A DNA stretch of 61,421 nucleotides from a virus. Position numbers and translations under genes: made by a program. Of the stretch, positions 29,897 to 38,608 are shown in pieces (the stretch's first letter is position 1; each line of letters begins with the position of its first letter). Below the pieces are notes generated by a model, which was not told the DNA's origin, made no database searches, and saw only the letters and a list, made by a program, of their open reading frames with translations. Where the stretch lies: the IMG/VR virus record IMGVR_UViG_3300017752_003321, positions 1 through 61,421 of that record; one strand, written 5' to 3'.

Positions 29897-30816
29897 TGAA
29901 AGTAAAAATTGCAGAAGTAGATATAATTTATTTAAGTTATGATGAACCAAATGCTGATAAAAATTATGCAGACCTATTAACAAAAGTTCCTTGGGCAAAA
30001 CGTGTACACGGTGTAGAAGGTTCAGATGCCGCACATAAAGCGTGTGCTAAATTAAGCGAAACAGAGCGTTTTATTACAGTAGACGGTGACAATACTATAC
30101 GTCAAGACTTTATTAATCAAGTGTTAGATTTTGATGAACACACAGACTTAGAGCATAGTGTAATTAGTTGGTGTGGCAAAAATGCTATTAATGGATTACT
30201 GTATGGAAATGGCGGATTAAAATGTTGGCCAAAGCAGTATGTTTTAGATATGAAAACACATGAAAATGCTGATCCTGATAATAAACAAGCACAAGTTGAT
30301 TTCTGTTGGGACTTACAATATATTCAACAAAATAGTTGTTATTCAGATGTTCATAATAATGAAACACCGCATCAAGCATGGCGAGCTGGATTTAGAGAAG
30401 GCGTAAAAATGGCACTTGATCGCGGAGTGAAGCCAACTAAAGAAGAATTTCTAAACGGTCATTGGAAAAATTTACATAGACTATGGATTTGGTTAATGGT
30501 TGGTGCAGATGTTAAAAACGGTAGTTGGGCAATATTAGGAGCCAGAGAAGGACTTGCTATGACAATGCTTAGTGATTGGGATTATGTGAATGTAAGAGAT
30601 TTTGAATACTTAAATGATTTGTGGGGCGGAAGAGATGAAATGCCTGCAGATGTGTTGCATGATGAAATTTATAATTACGGCGGTCAGTTAATAAATGACT
30701 TAGATGCTCCTATTGCTATTCAACCTTTCAATGAAGAACAAAGTCAATTTTTTAAAACTGTTTATCAAAATCCAAGCAGAGGTGGCAATCAACAGTTCAT
30801 TGATAAGGAAAATTAA
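29896..30816 (+). CDS. Glycosyltransferase-like protein, VDGDN type
   Basis: A 306-residue protein with IIYLSYDEPNADKNYADLL at the start and ERFITVDGDNTI (DxD at residues 63-65), a GT-A-like sugar-nucleotide site. It continues with LYGNGGLKCWPKQYVLDM, HQAWRAGFREGVKMAL and LWIWLMVGADVKNG. The gene at 32176 has the same plan (ISYHEPNAEENFNDLY, VVDGDAKV, YGYGGIKLLP, WKSAFRECAKL, WTTVGGDVPFG), so they are paralogues. The pair flanks a radical SAM gene, which hints at a shared pathway. The start overlaps the upstream TAA by one base. Confidence 0.65.
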   Translation: MKVKIAEVDIIYLSYDEPNADKNYADLLTKVPWAKRVHGVEGSDAAHKACAKLSETERFITVDGDNTIRQDFINQVLDFDEHTDLEHSVISWCGKNAINGLLYGNGGLKCWPKQYVLDMKTHENADPDNKQAQVDFCWDLQYIQQNSCYSDVHNNETPHQAWRAGFREGVKMALDRGVKPTKEEFLNGHWKNLHRLWIWLMVGADVKNGSWAILGAREGLAMTMLSDWDYVNVRDFEYLNDLWGGRDEMPADVLHDEIYNYGGQLINDLDAPIAIQPFNEEQSQFFKTVYQNPSRGGNQQFIDKEN

Positions 30817-32183
30817 TGATCAAAGGTGAACCAATTGAAGTTAAGGAAAAACTAGATAAAGTTGGTTGCGGCTTTTGTCTTGCAAAATGGACACAAGTTA
30901 CAATACATCTCGGCACGGGTATAAATCATAGTTGTCATCATGTTAGAGCTCATAGGATAGATCTAAATGAACTTGCTAAAAATCCTAATGCACTTCATAA
31001 TACTGGATTTAAGAAAAATGTTAGAAAGCAAATGCTCAATAACGAACGTCCTAACGAATGTGATTACTGTTGGCGTATTGAGGATAACACTGACAAATTT
31101 AGTGATAGGGTTTACAAAAGTGCTGATGAATTCAGTTGGAGCGATTATGATGCTATTAGTAACTTTAAAGGTGATGAAGATTTTTATCCTCGTTATGTTG
31201 AAATAAGTTTTAGTAATGTTTGTAACTTTAAATGTGCTTATTGCGGACCAGCGTTTAGTAGTAAGTGGACAGAAGAAGTAAAACAAAATGGACCATATGA
31301 TTTAAACACTTGGTCATACAATATGATTGATCCTAATGAAACTCCTATTCCGGAGCGTGAAGACAATCCATATATCGAAGCATTTTGGAAATGGTTTCCA
31401 GAAGCAGTAAAACATATGCACACTTTTCGCATTACAGGCGGAGAGCCTTTATTAAGCAAACATACTCAGCGTGTAATAGATTATCTTATTGAAAATCCGC
31501 AACCTCAATTACAGTTTGCTATAAACAGTAATGCATGTCCACCTAAAGATTTATGGGTGAAGTTTACAAAATCAATTAAAAAGTTAGAAGATTCAAATGC
31601 AATAAAAGAATTCTGTTTGTACACAAGTGCAGAAAGTACAGGCCCACAAGCAGAATATAGTAGATTTGGTATGGATTGGAATTTGTTTACAGATAATATA
31701 GAATATTTTGCTAGGAATACTAGCAGTAAGATTAGTTTTATGAGTGCATTTAATATATACAGTCTGCCTACATTTAAAAGTTTCTTAGTTTATATTTTAT
31801 ATCTCAAGTCAACATATTTTGGCAGACATAAAGGAAATCAACGGATACTAATTGATATTCCTTATGTTCGTAATCCTTCATTCTTAGATGTTAAAATTGC
31901 AAATGAACAAGTAGTTGATGACTATCTTAAACCTGCACTTACATTTATGAAGCAAAATACAGACCATCATGGTTTTAAAGAAGTAGAAACTGCAAAATTA
32001 GAACGCATTGTTTCTGATGTTGAACACAGGCTTACTAATAAAGACGACTTTTGGAAAGAACAGCAAGAAGCTCAAAAAATGTTTTTTATGTTTACAAAAC
32101 AATATGACAAAAGAAGAGATATAAACTTTGTAAAAATTTTTCCTGAGTACGAACAATTTTTGGAGATTTGTAAACATGTATGA
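30816..32183 (+). CDS. Radical SAM enzyme with N-terminal auxiliary Cys domain (twitch type)
   Basis: A 455-residue protein. The core has CNFKCAYC (CxxxCxxC, residues 136-143), which binds the 4Fe-4S cluster that cleaves SAM, followed by FRITGGEPLL. Before the core lies an extra Cys-rich region (CGFCLAKW, SCHHVRAHRI, ECDYCWRIED) like an inverted SPASM/twitch domain that could bind a second cluster. The same plan recurs in the genes at 37205 and 39706. Such enzymes usually modify peptides or sugars by carbon-centred radicals; the substrate here is unknown. It sits between the two paralogous VDGD glycosyltransferase-like genes, overlapping each. Confidence 0.85.
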   Translation: MIKGEPIEVKEKLDKVGCGFCLAKWTQVTIHLGTGINHSCHHVRAHRIDLNELAKNPNALHNTGFKKNVRKQMLNNERPNECDYCWRIEDNTDKFSDRVYKSADEFSWSDYDAISNFKGDEDFYPRYVEISFSNVCNFKCAYCGPAFSSKWTEEVKQNGPYDLNTWSYNMIDPNETPIPEREDNPYIEAFWKWFPEAVKHMHTFRITGGEPLLSKHTQRVIDYLIENPQPQLQFAINSNACPPKDLWVKFTKSIKKLEDSNAIKEFCLYTSAESTGPQAEYSRFGMDWNLFTDNIEYFARNTSSKISFMSAFNIYSLPTFKSFLVYILYLKSTYFGRHKGNQRILIDIPYVRNPSFLDVKIANEQVVDDYLKPALTFMKQNTDHHGFKEVETAKLERIVSDVEHRLTNKDDFWKEQQEAQKMFFMFTKQYDKRRDINFVKIFPEYEQFLEICKHV

Positions 32184-32856
32184 TATTGTTTTTATAAGCT
32201 ATCACGAACCTAATGCAGAAGAAAATTTTAATGATCTTTATACAAGATACAATACTGTTGGAGTATTTGGTGATAGAGTAAAACGTGTAAAAGATGTTAA
32301 AGGCATTCACAACGCTCATGTAGAAGCGGCCAAACTTGCAAACACAAGTTACTTTTATGTAGTAGATGGTGACGCAAAGGTCGTACAAGACTTCAAATTT
32401 GCTCATACAGCAGAGGAAACAGATGTAGTGCATGTTTATCGTAGTTCAAATCCTATTAACAATTTAACATATGGATATGGCGGAATAAAGTTGTTGCCAA
32501 CTACACTTACACTTAATATGGATACAACTACTAATGATATGACCACAAGCATTAGTGATAAGTTTAAGGTTATGAATGAAGTAAGTAATATAACAGCATT
32601 TAACACTGATGCGTTTAGTACTTGGAAGAGTGCATTTAGAGAATGTGCAAAACTAAGCAGTAAAACTATTAAAGGACAAAAAAATGATGAAACAGAAAAA
32701 AGACTACACATTTGGACAACAGTTGGAGGAGATGTTCCCTTCGGCAAGTACGCTATTGCAGGTGCTGTTGCTGGCAGGGACTTTGGGCTTTCTAGCGAGT
32801 CTGATCTTCAGTTGATAAACAATTTTGATTGGTTAAAGGAACAGTTCGATGATTAA
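32176..32856 (+). CDS. Glycosyltransferase-like protein, VDGD type (short paralogue)
   Basis: A 226-residue protein, a shorter copy of the gene at 29896: VFISYHEPNAEENFNDLY, YFYVVDGDAKVV (DxD at 64-66), TYGYGGIKLLPTT and TWKSAFRECAKL align with it in order. The loss of about 80 residues is mainly in the linker between the last two motifs and at the C-terminus. A GGAG site precedes the ATG, which overlaps the upstream stop by eight bases. Whether it keeps activity is uncertain. Confidence 0.62.
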   Translation: MYDIVFISYHEPNAEENFNDLYTRYNTVGVFGDRVKRVKDVKGIHNAHVEAAKLANTSYFYVVDGDAKVVQDFKFAHTAEETDVVHVYRSSNPINNLTYGYGGIKLLPTTLTLNMDTTTNDMTTSISDKFKVMNEVSNITAFNTDAFSTWKSAFRECAKLSSKTIKGQKNDETEKRLHIWTTVGGDVPFGKYAIAGAVAGRDFGLSSESDLQLINNFDWLKEQFDD

Positions 32857-33538
32857 ATGGAAAGATGATAATGATATATTTGGTAGAATGCTTATCCTGA
32901 CGAATAATCCATTATTTAATAATCTTCGGAATGCTGTTGACAACCACAATGCTGATCTTAGCGATGCTCTTAGTTGGGGACAATTAAAAAGCAAAAGATG
33001 GCTAGTAGATGAATTAGAAAAGATAGATTTGCCATTAGGAACTATATTTTTATGTGCAGGCTGGTATGCTACACTTGCTAGTATGTTATTTGCAAGTAAA
33101 TGTAGTGTAACTAAAATACGTAGTTTTGATATAGATGATAACTGTGCAACTATTGCAGAAACAGTTAACAGGAATAACACAAAAAACGAATGGAGGTTCA
33201 AAGCATCTACAGCAGATATACATAATATAGAATACACAGATTATACGTATAAAACAAAACGATTTGACGGAACAGTATGCGAGATTACAGACACTGCTGA
33301 AACTGTAATTAATACAAGTTGTGAACACATAGTAGACTTTAATAAATGGTATTCAAAAATTCCTAATCAAACTATTGTTGTGCTTCAAAGTAATAACTAT
33401 TTTGAAATTGACGATCATATTAATTGTTCAAAAAATATTTTAGAATTTGCTGAGCAGACACCGATGACTGATTGTTTATACAGTGGTGTATTAGAATTAC
33501 CTAAATATACAAGATTTATGAGAATAGGAGTAAAGTGA
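32849..33538 (+). CDS. Class I SAM methyltransferase-like protein
   Basis: A 229-residue protein with a Rossmann-like layout: GTIFLCAGWYATLASMLF in place of the usual glycine-rich motif I, then IRSFDIDDNCATIAETVNRN, where the acidic residues fit the SAM ribose contact, then WRFKASTADIHNIEY as a motif III-type segment, and FDGTVCEITDTAE. The glycine-rich loop is degenerate (CAGWYAT), so activity is not certain. The substrate is unknown. It overlaps both the preceding glycosyltransferase-like gene (8 bases) and abuts the next gene. Confidence 0.6.
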   Translation: MIKWKDDNDIFGRMLILTNNPLFNNLRNAVDNHNADLSDALSWGQLKSKRWLVDELEKIDLPLGTIFLCAGWYATLASMLFASKCSVTKIRSFDIDDNCATIAETVNRNNTKNEWRFKASTADIHNIEYTDYTYKTKRFDGTVCEITDTAETVINTSCEHIVDFNKWYSKIPNQTIVVLQSNNYFEIDDHINCSKNILEFAEQTPMTDCLYSGVLELPKYTRFMRIGVK

Positions 33539-34084
33539 ATGCAAAAAGTTATACATGAGACACACTTATCTAAAATAGTTCATGATCTTGATAAAAATAT
33601 TCTGATTAAAACACTCAAAAAAAGAGATATTCACCGAGCATGGTTTGACCTTTATCAGAAACTACAAGAAAAAACTCCTAATGTTGTAAAAATATTTGAT
33701 ATGATAGATAAACGTACCTACACGATGGAATATTTAGATCACATAATTGATAACTTTGATGACTTTACAAAACCACCTAGGGTATTTCCTCCTGAAAAAA
33801 AGTTAACTAAGTTAGACTTTTTAAGACTTCATAAGTGTATAAACAGCGTGTGGACATCAGCATTTGAATTAAGTCTAGATTTACCAGATCATGAATTTTT
33901 TACAAATAACGATGCCAAGTTAGCTAATATATGCATACTCAAACATAAGAGCGGATATCAATTCAAGTATATAGATGCAGATGGATGGTCAACAACTAAC
34001 GGTTATCATAGCATAGATTGTTATTATCAAACACAATTAAAAATAGCATTACAAATGCAGAGGATTTTAGTTCCTAATGTATAG
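33539..34084 (+). CDS. Minimal kinase-like (aminoglycoside phosphotransferase-fold) protein
   Basis: A 181-residue protein with traces of the protein-kinase/APH fold: VVKIFDMIDKRTYTMEYLDH resembles the strand 5 and hinge region, FFTNNDAKLANICIL resembles the catalytic loop (HGDxxxxN, here D125 and N130), and FKYIDADGW resembles the metal-binding Asp strand (D146/D148). There is little N-lobe, so it is much shorter than usual (250-330 residues). It may phosphorylate a small molecule or sugar, or be a non-catalytic relic. An AGGAG ribosome site precedes the ATG. It overlaps the next gene by eight bases. Confidence 0.55.
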   Translation: MQKVIHETHLSKIVHDLDKNILIKTLKKRDIHRAWFDLYQKLQEKTPNVVKIFDMIDKRTYTMEYLDHIIDNFDDFTKPPRVFPPEKKLTKLDFLRLHKCINSVWTSAFELSLDLPDHEFFTNNDAKLANICILKHKSGYQFKYIDADGWSTTNGYHSIDCYYQTQLKIALQMQRILVPNV

Positions 34085-35153
34085 ATACCAAGATATAAAA
34101 ACAATACATCTTGAAGTCACTCAAAACTGTCAAGCGGCTTGTCCTATGTGCGATCGTAATTGCAATGGTGAAGGAGTCAATCCACACATAAAACTTGATG
34201 AACTTACATTAGAAGATTGTAAACGTATTTTTTCGCCTACGTTTATTGCACAACTAGATACAATGTATATGTGCGGTAACTTAGGAGATCCTATAGTTGC
34301 ACGAGATACATTAGAAATATTCCGCTATTTTAGAAAACATAATTCGCAAATGTGGTTAAGTATGAATACAAACGCAGGAGCAAGAGATGAAACATGGTGG
34401 GCAAACTTGGCCGAAATCTTTGGAAGGATGGGGTCTGTTATTTTTAGCGTGGACGGTCTTTCCGATACTAATCATTTATATCGTCAAGGTGTTGTATGGA
34501 ATAATGTAGAACGTAGCATGGATGCTTTTATAGAAGCTGGCGGTAGAGCACGTTGGGACTTTTTAATATTTGAACATAATCAACATCAAGTTGAAGAAGC
34601 AAAAGCACTAAGCGAACAAAAAGGTTTTGAAAAATTTACTGCTAAAAAGACTGGACGCTTTATTACTACTAACAGTGATAAGAAAGAATCTCATCAAGCA
34701 GTAGATAAAAAAGGTAACGAAACTACAGAGCTTAAAAAGCCAGATGCAAAATATCAAAACAAGGCATTACAGAAGCAAGATGTTATTATTAACAAATATG
34801 GTAGTATGGATGCTTATTATGATGCCGCACCTATTGTATGTAAAGTAAAAAAGGATAATAGTTTATTCATCACAGCCGAAGGACTAGCCATGCCATGTTG
34901 TTGGACAGCTGGACGTATGTACAAATGGTGGAACAAAGATCCTTATGTAGAACAGATATGGGAACATATTGATATTGCAGGAGGCAAAGATGCCATCAAT
35001 GCAAAAAAAGGTTTGCGAGAAGTATTTGATACAGGAATATTTGATACAATTCAGCGTAGTTGGAAGTATGAAAGTTGTAATTTAGGAAAACTTAAAGTTT
35101 GCGCCATGAAGTGCGGAGCAGAGTTCGATCCGTATGCTGAGCAATTTAGATAA
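34077..35153 (+). CDS. Radical SAM/SPASM-type enzyme, group A
   Basis: A 358-residue protein with CQAACPMC (CxxxCxxC, residues 18-25). Where most family members have GGEP it has CGNLGDP. Other conserved landmarks are SMNTNAGARDE, FSVDGLSDTNHLYRQG and FLIFEHNQHQVEEAK. The C-terminus has SPASM-like Cys residues (IVCKVK, MPCCWTAG, SCNLGKLKVCAMKCG), so a second Fe-S cluster is likely. Genes at 35170, 36210 and 40779 share all these landmarks. SPASM enzymes commonly modify peptides, but carbohydrate-active members are also known. Confidence 0.83.
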   Translation: MYRYQDIKTIHLEVTQNCQAACPMCDRNCNGEGVNPHIKLDELTLEDCKRIFSPTFIAQLDTMYMCGNLGDPIVARDTLEIFRYFRKHNSQMWLSMNTNAGARDETWWANLAEIFGRMGSVIFSVDGLSDTNHLYRQGVVWNNVERSMDAFIEAGGRARWDFLIFEHNQHQVEEAKALSEQKGFEKFTAKKTGRFITTNSDKKESHQAVDKKGNETTELKKPDAKYQNKALQKQDVIINKYGSMDAYYDAAPIVCKVKKDNSLFITAEGLAMPCCWTAGRMYKWWNKDPYVEQIWEHIDIAGGKDAINAKKGLREVFDTGIFDTIQRSWKYESCNLGKLKVCAMKCGAEFDPYAEQFR

Positions 35154-35169
35154 GATAAGTAAGTATATA

Positions 35170-36213
35170 ATGGTTACTATAGACGATATTATTAAAATAG
35201 AATTAGAAATTACAAGTGATTGCAATGCGGCATGTCCGGGATGTGCTAGAACACGCCATATAGATAAATTATTAGTTACAAAATTTAGTTTTAATGATCT
35301 TAAACGCATTTTTCCTGATGTACGACATATAAAAGGTAAAGAATTTAAACTTTGTGGTGTGTTAGGCGATCCTATGATACATCCTGAAGTGGTTGATATG
35401 ACAGAATATTTGCTTGGCAATGGCGGAAGTGTGACAATAAGCACTAATGCAGGTGTAGGCAAAAAAGAAGATTATTATAGACTAGGAATGTTAAGTAGTA
35501 AATTTACAAATAAATTTATAATGCAGGCATGCATTGATGGGCATAGAGAAACAAATCATATCTACAGGGTGAATACAAAGTTCGATGTAATTGAAAGAAA
35601 CCTAAAAGAGTTTGCAAAAAATTCATATAAAGAACAGGATAAAAATAGATGGGTTTTTATTGTTTTTGATCATAATGAATATGAAATCGAAGCGGCTAAA
35701 AAACATGCTACAGAATTAGGTATGGTATTTTATACACGTACTGGTATGCGTAACGATTTACACAACTGGATTGCAGAGTTAGGTAAAAAGAATAACAAAG
35801 CACAAAAAGTTATTAGTACTAGTAAAGAACACAAGGGTAAGCAACAAGTGCTTGAGTTGGATAAATTGATTGCAACAAATAAAGTAGATACTGAAACACT
35901 AAAAACTATAAAATGTAAGTATGTACATGAGGGTGAATTATTTATAAATTCACAACAACAATTATGGCCTTGCTGTTTTTTGTGGGATACTATGTTTAGA
36001 GATAAAGAAAATATAAGAGAAAAATATTCTGAATTTGGCCCCAATTGGAATAATTTGAAAAAAATGACTATAGATAATATATTGGCTAGCCCATATTATG
36101 ATAAAGTGTTACAAGACAGTTGGAATCCTAATCATAATAAACATCTTTCAAGGTGTATACGGACTTGCGGATATAATGCGGCCTACCAGAATAAAGTGGA
36201 GAAAGTAGTATGA
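35170..36213 (+). CDS. Radical SAM/SPASM-type enzyme, group A
   Basis: The ATG at 35170 is chosen because it places CNAACPGC at residues 18-25, exactly as in the paralogue at 34077; an upstream in-frame ATG at 35134 would overlap the previous gene and lacks a ribosome site. The resulting protein has 347 residues. Landmarks: CGVLGDP in place of GGEP, TISTNAGVG, ACIDGHRETNHIYR, FIVFDHNEYEIEAAK, and C-terminal Cys at IKCKY, WPCCFLW and SRCIRTCG. It overlaps the next gene by four bases (ATGA). Confidence 0.82.
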   Translation: MVTIDDIIKIELEITSDCNAACPGCARTRHIDKLLVTKFSFNDLKRIFPDVRHIKGKEFKLCGVLGDPMIHPEVVDMTEYLLGNGGSVTISTNAGVGKKEDYYRLGMLSSKFTNKFIMQACIDGHRETNHIYRVNTKFDVIERNLKEFAKNSYKEQDKNRWVFIVFDHNEYEIEAAKKHATELGMVFYTRTGMRNDLHNWIAELGKKNNKAQKVISTSKEHKGKQQVLELDKLIATNKVDTETLKTIKCKYVHEGELFINSQQQLWPCCFLWDTMFRDKENIREKYSEFGPNWNNLKKMTIDNILASPYYDKVLQDSWNPNHNKHLSRCIRTCGYNAAYQNKVEKVV

Positions 36214-37208
36214 CTTGGAAAGTACCAGTATCAGAAAGGTTAGGGTTACAAGTAGAACTTACTAATCATTGTAATGCGGCATGCCACGCTTGTGCAAGAG
36301 TATGGCTAGTTAAAAATAAAGATAAAAAAGATTGGCACGAATATGATCTTTCAGTTAACGACAACTATGTAAGTCTAGAAGATTTTAAAGGTTGGGTTGA
36401 TAAAGATAAGTGGACAAGGTTAAAAAGAATTTTATTTTGTGGTAATTATGATGAACCTACAATTAATCCAGATGTTATAGAAATATGTAAATGGATAATT
36501 GATAGTAAGACTTTATTCCCTGCATTGCCTAAAATTACTATATCAACAAACGGCGGCGCCAGGAATGAAGAGTTTTATAGTGAATTAGGAAAATTATCCA
36601 AAGACAATCCAAACCGATTAAAAGTTAACTTTGGTATAGATGGATTTGAAGATACTAATCATCTGTATAGAGTTAATGTTAAATGGGAAAAGTTACAAAA
36701 AAATTGGAGAGCATATATAGCGGCAGGAGGAGAAGCATGGTGGCAATGGATAGAGTTTTCGCATAACAGCCATCAAAAGCATCTTGTTGCTGATTATGCT
36801 AAGAAAGAAGGATTTGTTAAAATCAAACGTATTAATAGTTGGCGCCCTAATGTAGCTGGCGCAAAAAATGTCGGCTATATAGAAAAGAAAGAGTCTCCTA
36901 AAATTGTACCAGATTGTTATAAGAATACTATGGATAGTCAAGGAATTTTTATTAACTACCAAGGATATATGACCCCTTGCTGTTGGATGGCAACAAATAG
37001 TGGATTCAAAGGCCTAGCCAACAACTTTTCTAACGATCACGGCAAAGATGGACATAAACTCAACGGCACTAATAGTATTCAAAGTGTATTTGATTCACAA
37101 TGGTTTACTGATTTTGCAGTTGAAATGGAAGCAGGAAAGATTCCAGTGTGTACTACAAAGTGCAAAGAAAATAAAACCAACTACTATAATTTTCAGGATA
37201 TAAGATGA
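36210..37208 (+). CDS. Radical SAM/SPASM-type enzyme, group A
   Basis: A 332-residue protein with CNAACHAC (residues 21-28). It has CGNYDEPTINPD where GGEP is expected, TISTNGGARNEE, FGIDGFEDTNHLYRVN and WIEFSHNSHQKHL, and C-terminal Cys at PDCYK, TPCCWMAT and VCTTKCKEN. It is a paralogue of 34077, 35170 and 40779. A GGAG ribosome site precedes the ATG. The gene overlaps both neighbours by four bases (ATGA), so it is translationally coupled. Confidence 0.83.
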   Translation: MTWKVPVSERLGLQVELTNHCNAACHACARVWLVKNKDKKDWHEYDLSVNDNYVSLEDFKGWVDKDKWTRLKRILFCGNYDEPTINPDVIEICKWIIDSKTLFPALPKITISTNGGARNEEFYSELGKLSKDNPNRLKVNFGIDGFEDTNHLYRVNVKWEKLQKNWRAYIAAGGEAWWQWIEFSHNSHQKHLVADYAKKEGFVKIKRINSWRPNVAGAKNVGYIEKKESPKIVPDCYKNTMDSQGIFINYQGYMTPCCWMATNSGFKGLANNFSNDHGKDGHKLNGTNSIQSVFDSQWFTDFAVEMEAGKIPVCTTKCKENKTNYYNFQDIR

Positions 37209-38608
37209 CCGATTCACCTAGCGAAACATTTTGCATTTTACCTTGGGTACATTTGAGCACTAGACCTGATGGAAGTATGCGTGTTTGTTGTACAGCCAAT
37301 GCTAGTAGTGTTGGCCCTACTAACGATAAAGAACATGGCGGACAAGTTGGAATACTTAAAGACGATGAAGGTAAGCCTAACAATTTAAATGTAGTTGACT
37401 TTGAAACTGCATGGAACAGCAAATATATGTGTAATGTTAGAAAACAAATGTTAGCTGGTGAAAAACCTCCAAGTTGTATTAAGTGTTATAAAGAAGAAGA
37501 TGCAGGACATAATTCTAAACGTATGTGGGAAACAGCATACTGGAAAAAACGTGTAAATTTAGATAAACTTTTACAAGAAACTAACGAAGACGGTAGTGTA
37601 CCTCCTAATCTTGCATATATCGATTTAAGATTTGGAACAAAATGTCAACTTGCATGTGTTATGTGTTCGCCTCATGATAGTAGTGGTTGGATCAAAGATT
37701 ATAAAAAAATATTTCCTCAAGTAAAAAACGAGTCTTTAAAAGAAATTATGCAATGGGAAAATAAAGGTAGTACGAATGGTAGTAGTTATAACTGGCATAA
37801 ACAAAATCCTATATTCTGGCAACAATTTTATGAACAAATGAAGCATATGAAGCAAATTTACTTTGCTGGCGGAGAAAGTTTGATTATCGAGGAACATTAT
37901 GAAATATTAGAAGAAGCAATTAGACAAGGGTTAGCACCGCAATTAGAATTGCGTTATAATTCAAACGGAGTAGAATGGCGCGATGACCTATTTGAGTTAT
38001 GGAGTCATTTTAAATTAGTTAGATTTCATTATAGTGTTGACAGTATAGAAACTATGAATGAGTATATACGTTACCCAAGTAAATGGGATAGGACTAGAGA
38101 AGTATTTCACATATTAGACAAAGAAACAACAGACAATGTTGAAATAACTGTTGCTTGTGCAGTACAAGCCTTAAACATTTACTATATTCCTGACTTTATT
38201 AAATGGAAGATGCAAGAAGGTTTTAAAAAAGTAAATATGTGGCCGTTCGGTGCAGGTATGATCAACTATCATTTTGTATATTGGCCCGCACATTTAAATG
38301 TAAAAGTACTTCCTAAATGGTTTAAAGAAGAATGTAGACGTAAGTATGAAGAATTTTATCCTTGGTTAGAAGAAAATTGGGAACTATGTATACCTAGTTG
38401 GCACAAAGGAAAGGTAGATTACGAAAAATGGCGTGAAGCAAGTTATGGTATTAGCAGATTAAATGGTATGTTAAGTTTTATGGAGTCAGAAGACTGGAGC
38501 AGACGATTACCTGAAATGAAAGAATTTTTAACCCTGTGTGATAAACAACGTGGTATTACATTTGAAGAAACATTTCCGGAGATGAAGGATATCTTTAATG
38601 AGCTTTGA
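37205..38608 (+). CDS. Radical SAM enzyme with N-terminal auxiliary Cys domain (twitch type)
   Basis: A 467-residue protein of the same plan as those at 30816 and 39706: an N-terminal Cys-rich part (FCILPWVHLSTRPDG, MRVCCTAN, PSCIKCYKEED), then the core CQLACVMC (residues 147-154) and IYFAGGESLIIEEHYE, where GGES replaces GGEP. N-terminal ILPWVH with CC and CxxC is typical of so-called twitch-domain radical SAM proteins. The second half is Trp-rich. The ATGA overlap couples it to the gene before, and it overlaps the gene after by 11 bases. Confidence 0.84.
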   Translation: MTDSPSETFCILPWVHLSTRPDGSMRVCCTANASSVGPTNDKEHGGQVGILKDDEGKPNNLNVVDFETAWNSKYMCNVRKQMLAGEKPPSCIKCYKEEDAGHNSKRMWETAYWKKRVNLDKLLQETNEDGSVPPNLAYIDLRFGTKCQLACVMCSPHDSSGWIKDYKKIFPQVKNESLKEIMQWENKGSTNGSSYNWHKQNPIFWQQFYEQMKHMKQIYFAGGESLIIEEHYEILEEAIRQGLAPQLELRYNSNGVEWRDDLFELWSHFKLVRFHYSVDSIETMNEYIRYPSKWDRTREVFHILDKETTDNVEITVACAVQALNIYYIPDFIKWKMQEGFKKVNMWPFGAGMINYHFVYWPAHLNVKVLPKWFKEECRRKYEEFYPWLEENWELCIPSWHKGKVDYEKWREASYGISRLNGMLSFMESEDWSRRLPEMKEFLTLCDKQRGITFEETFPEMKDIFNEL

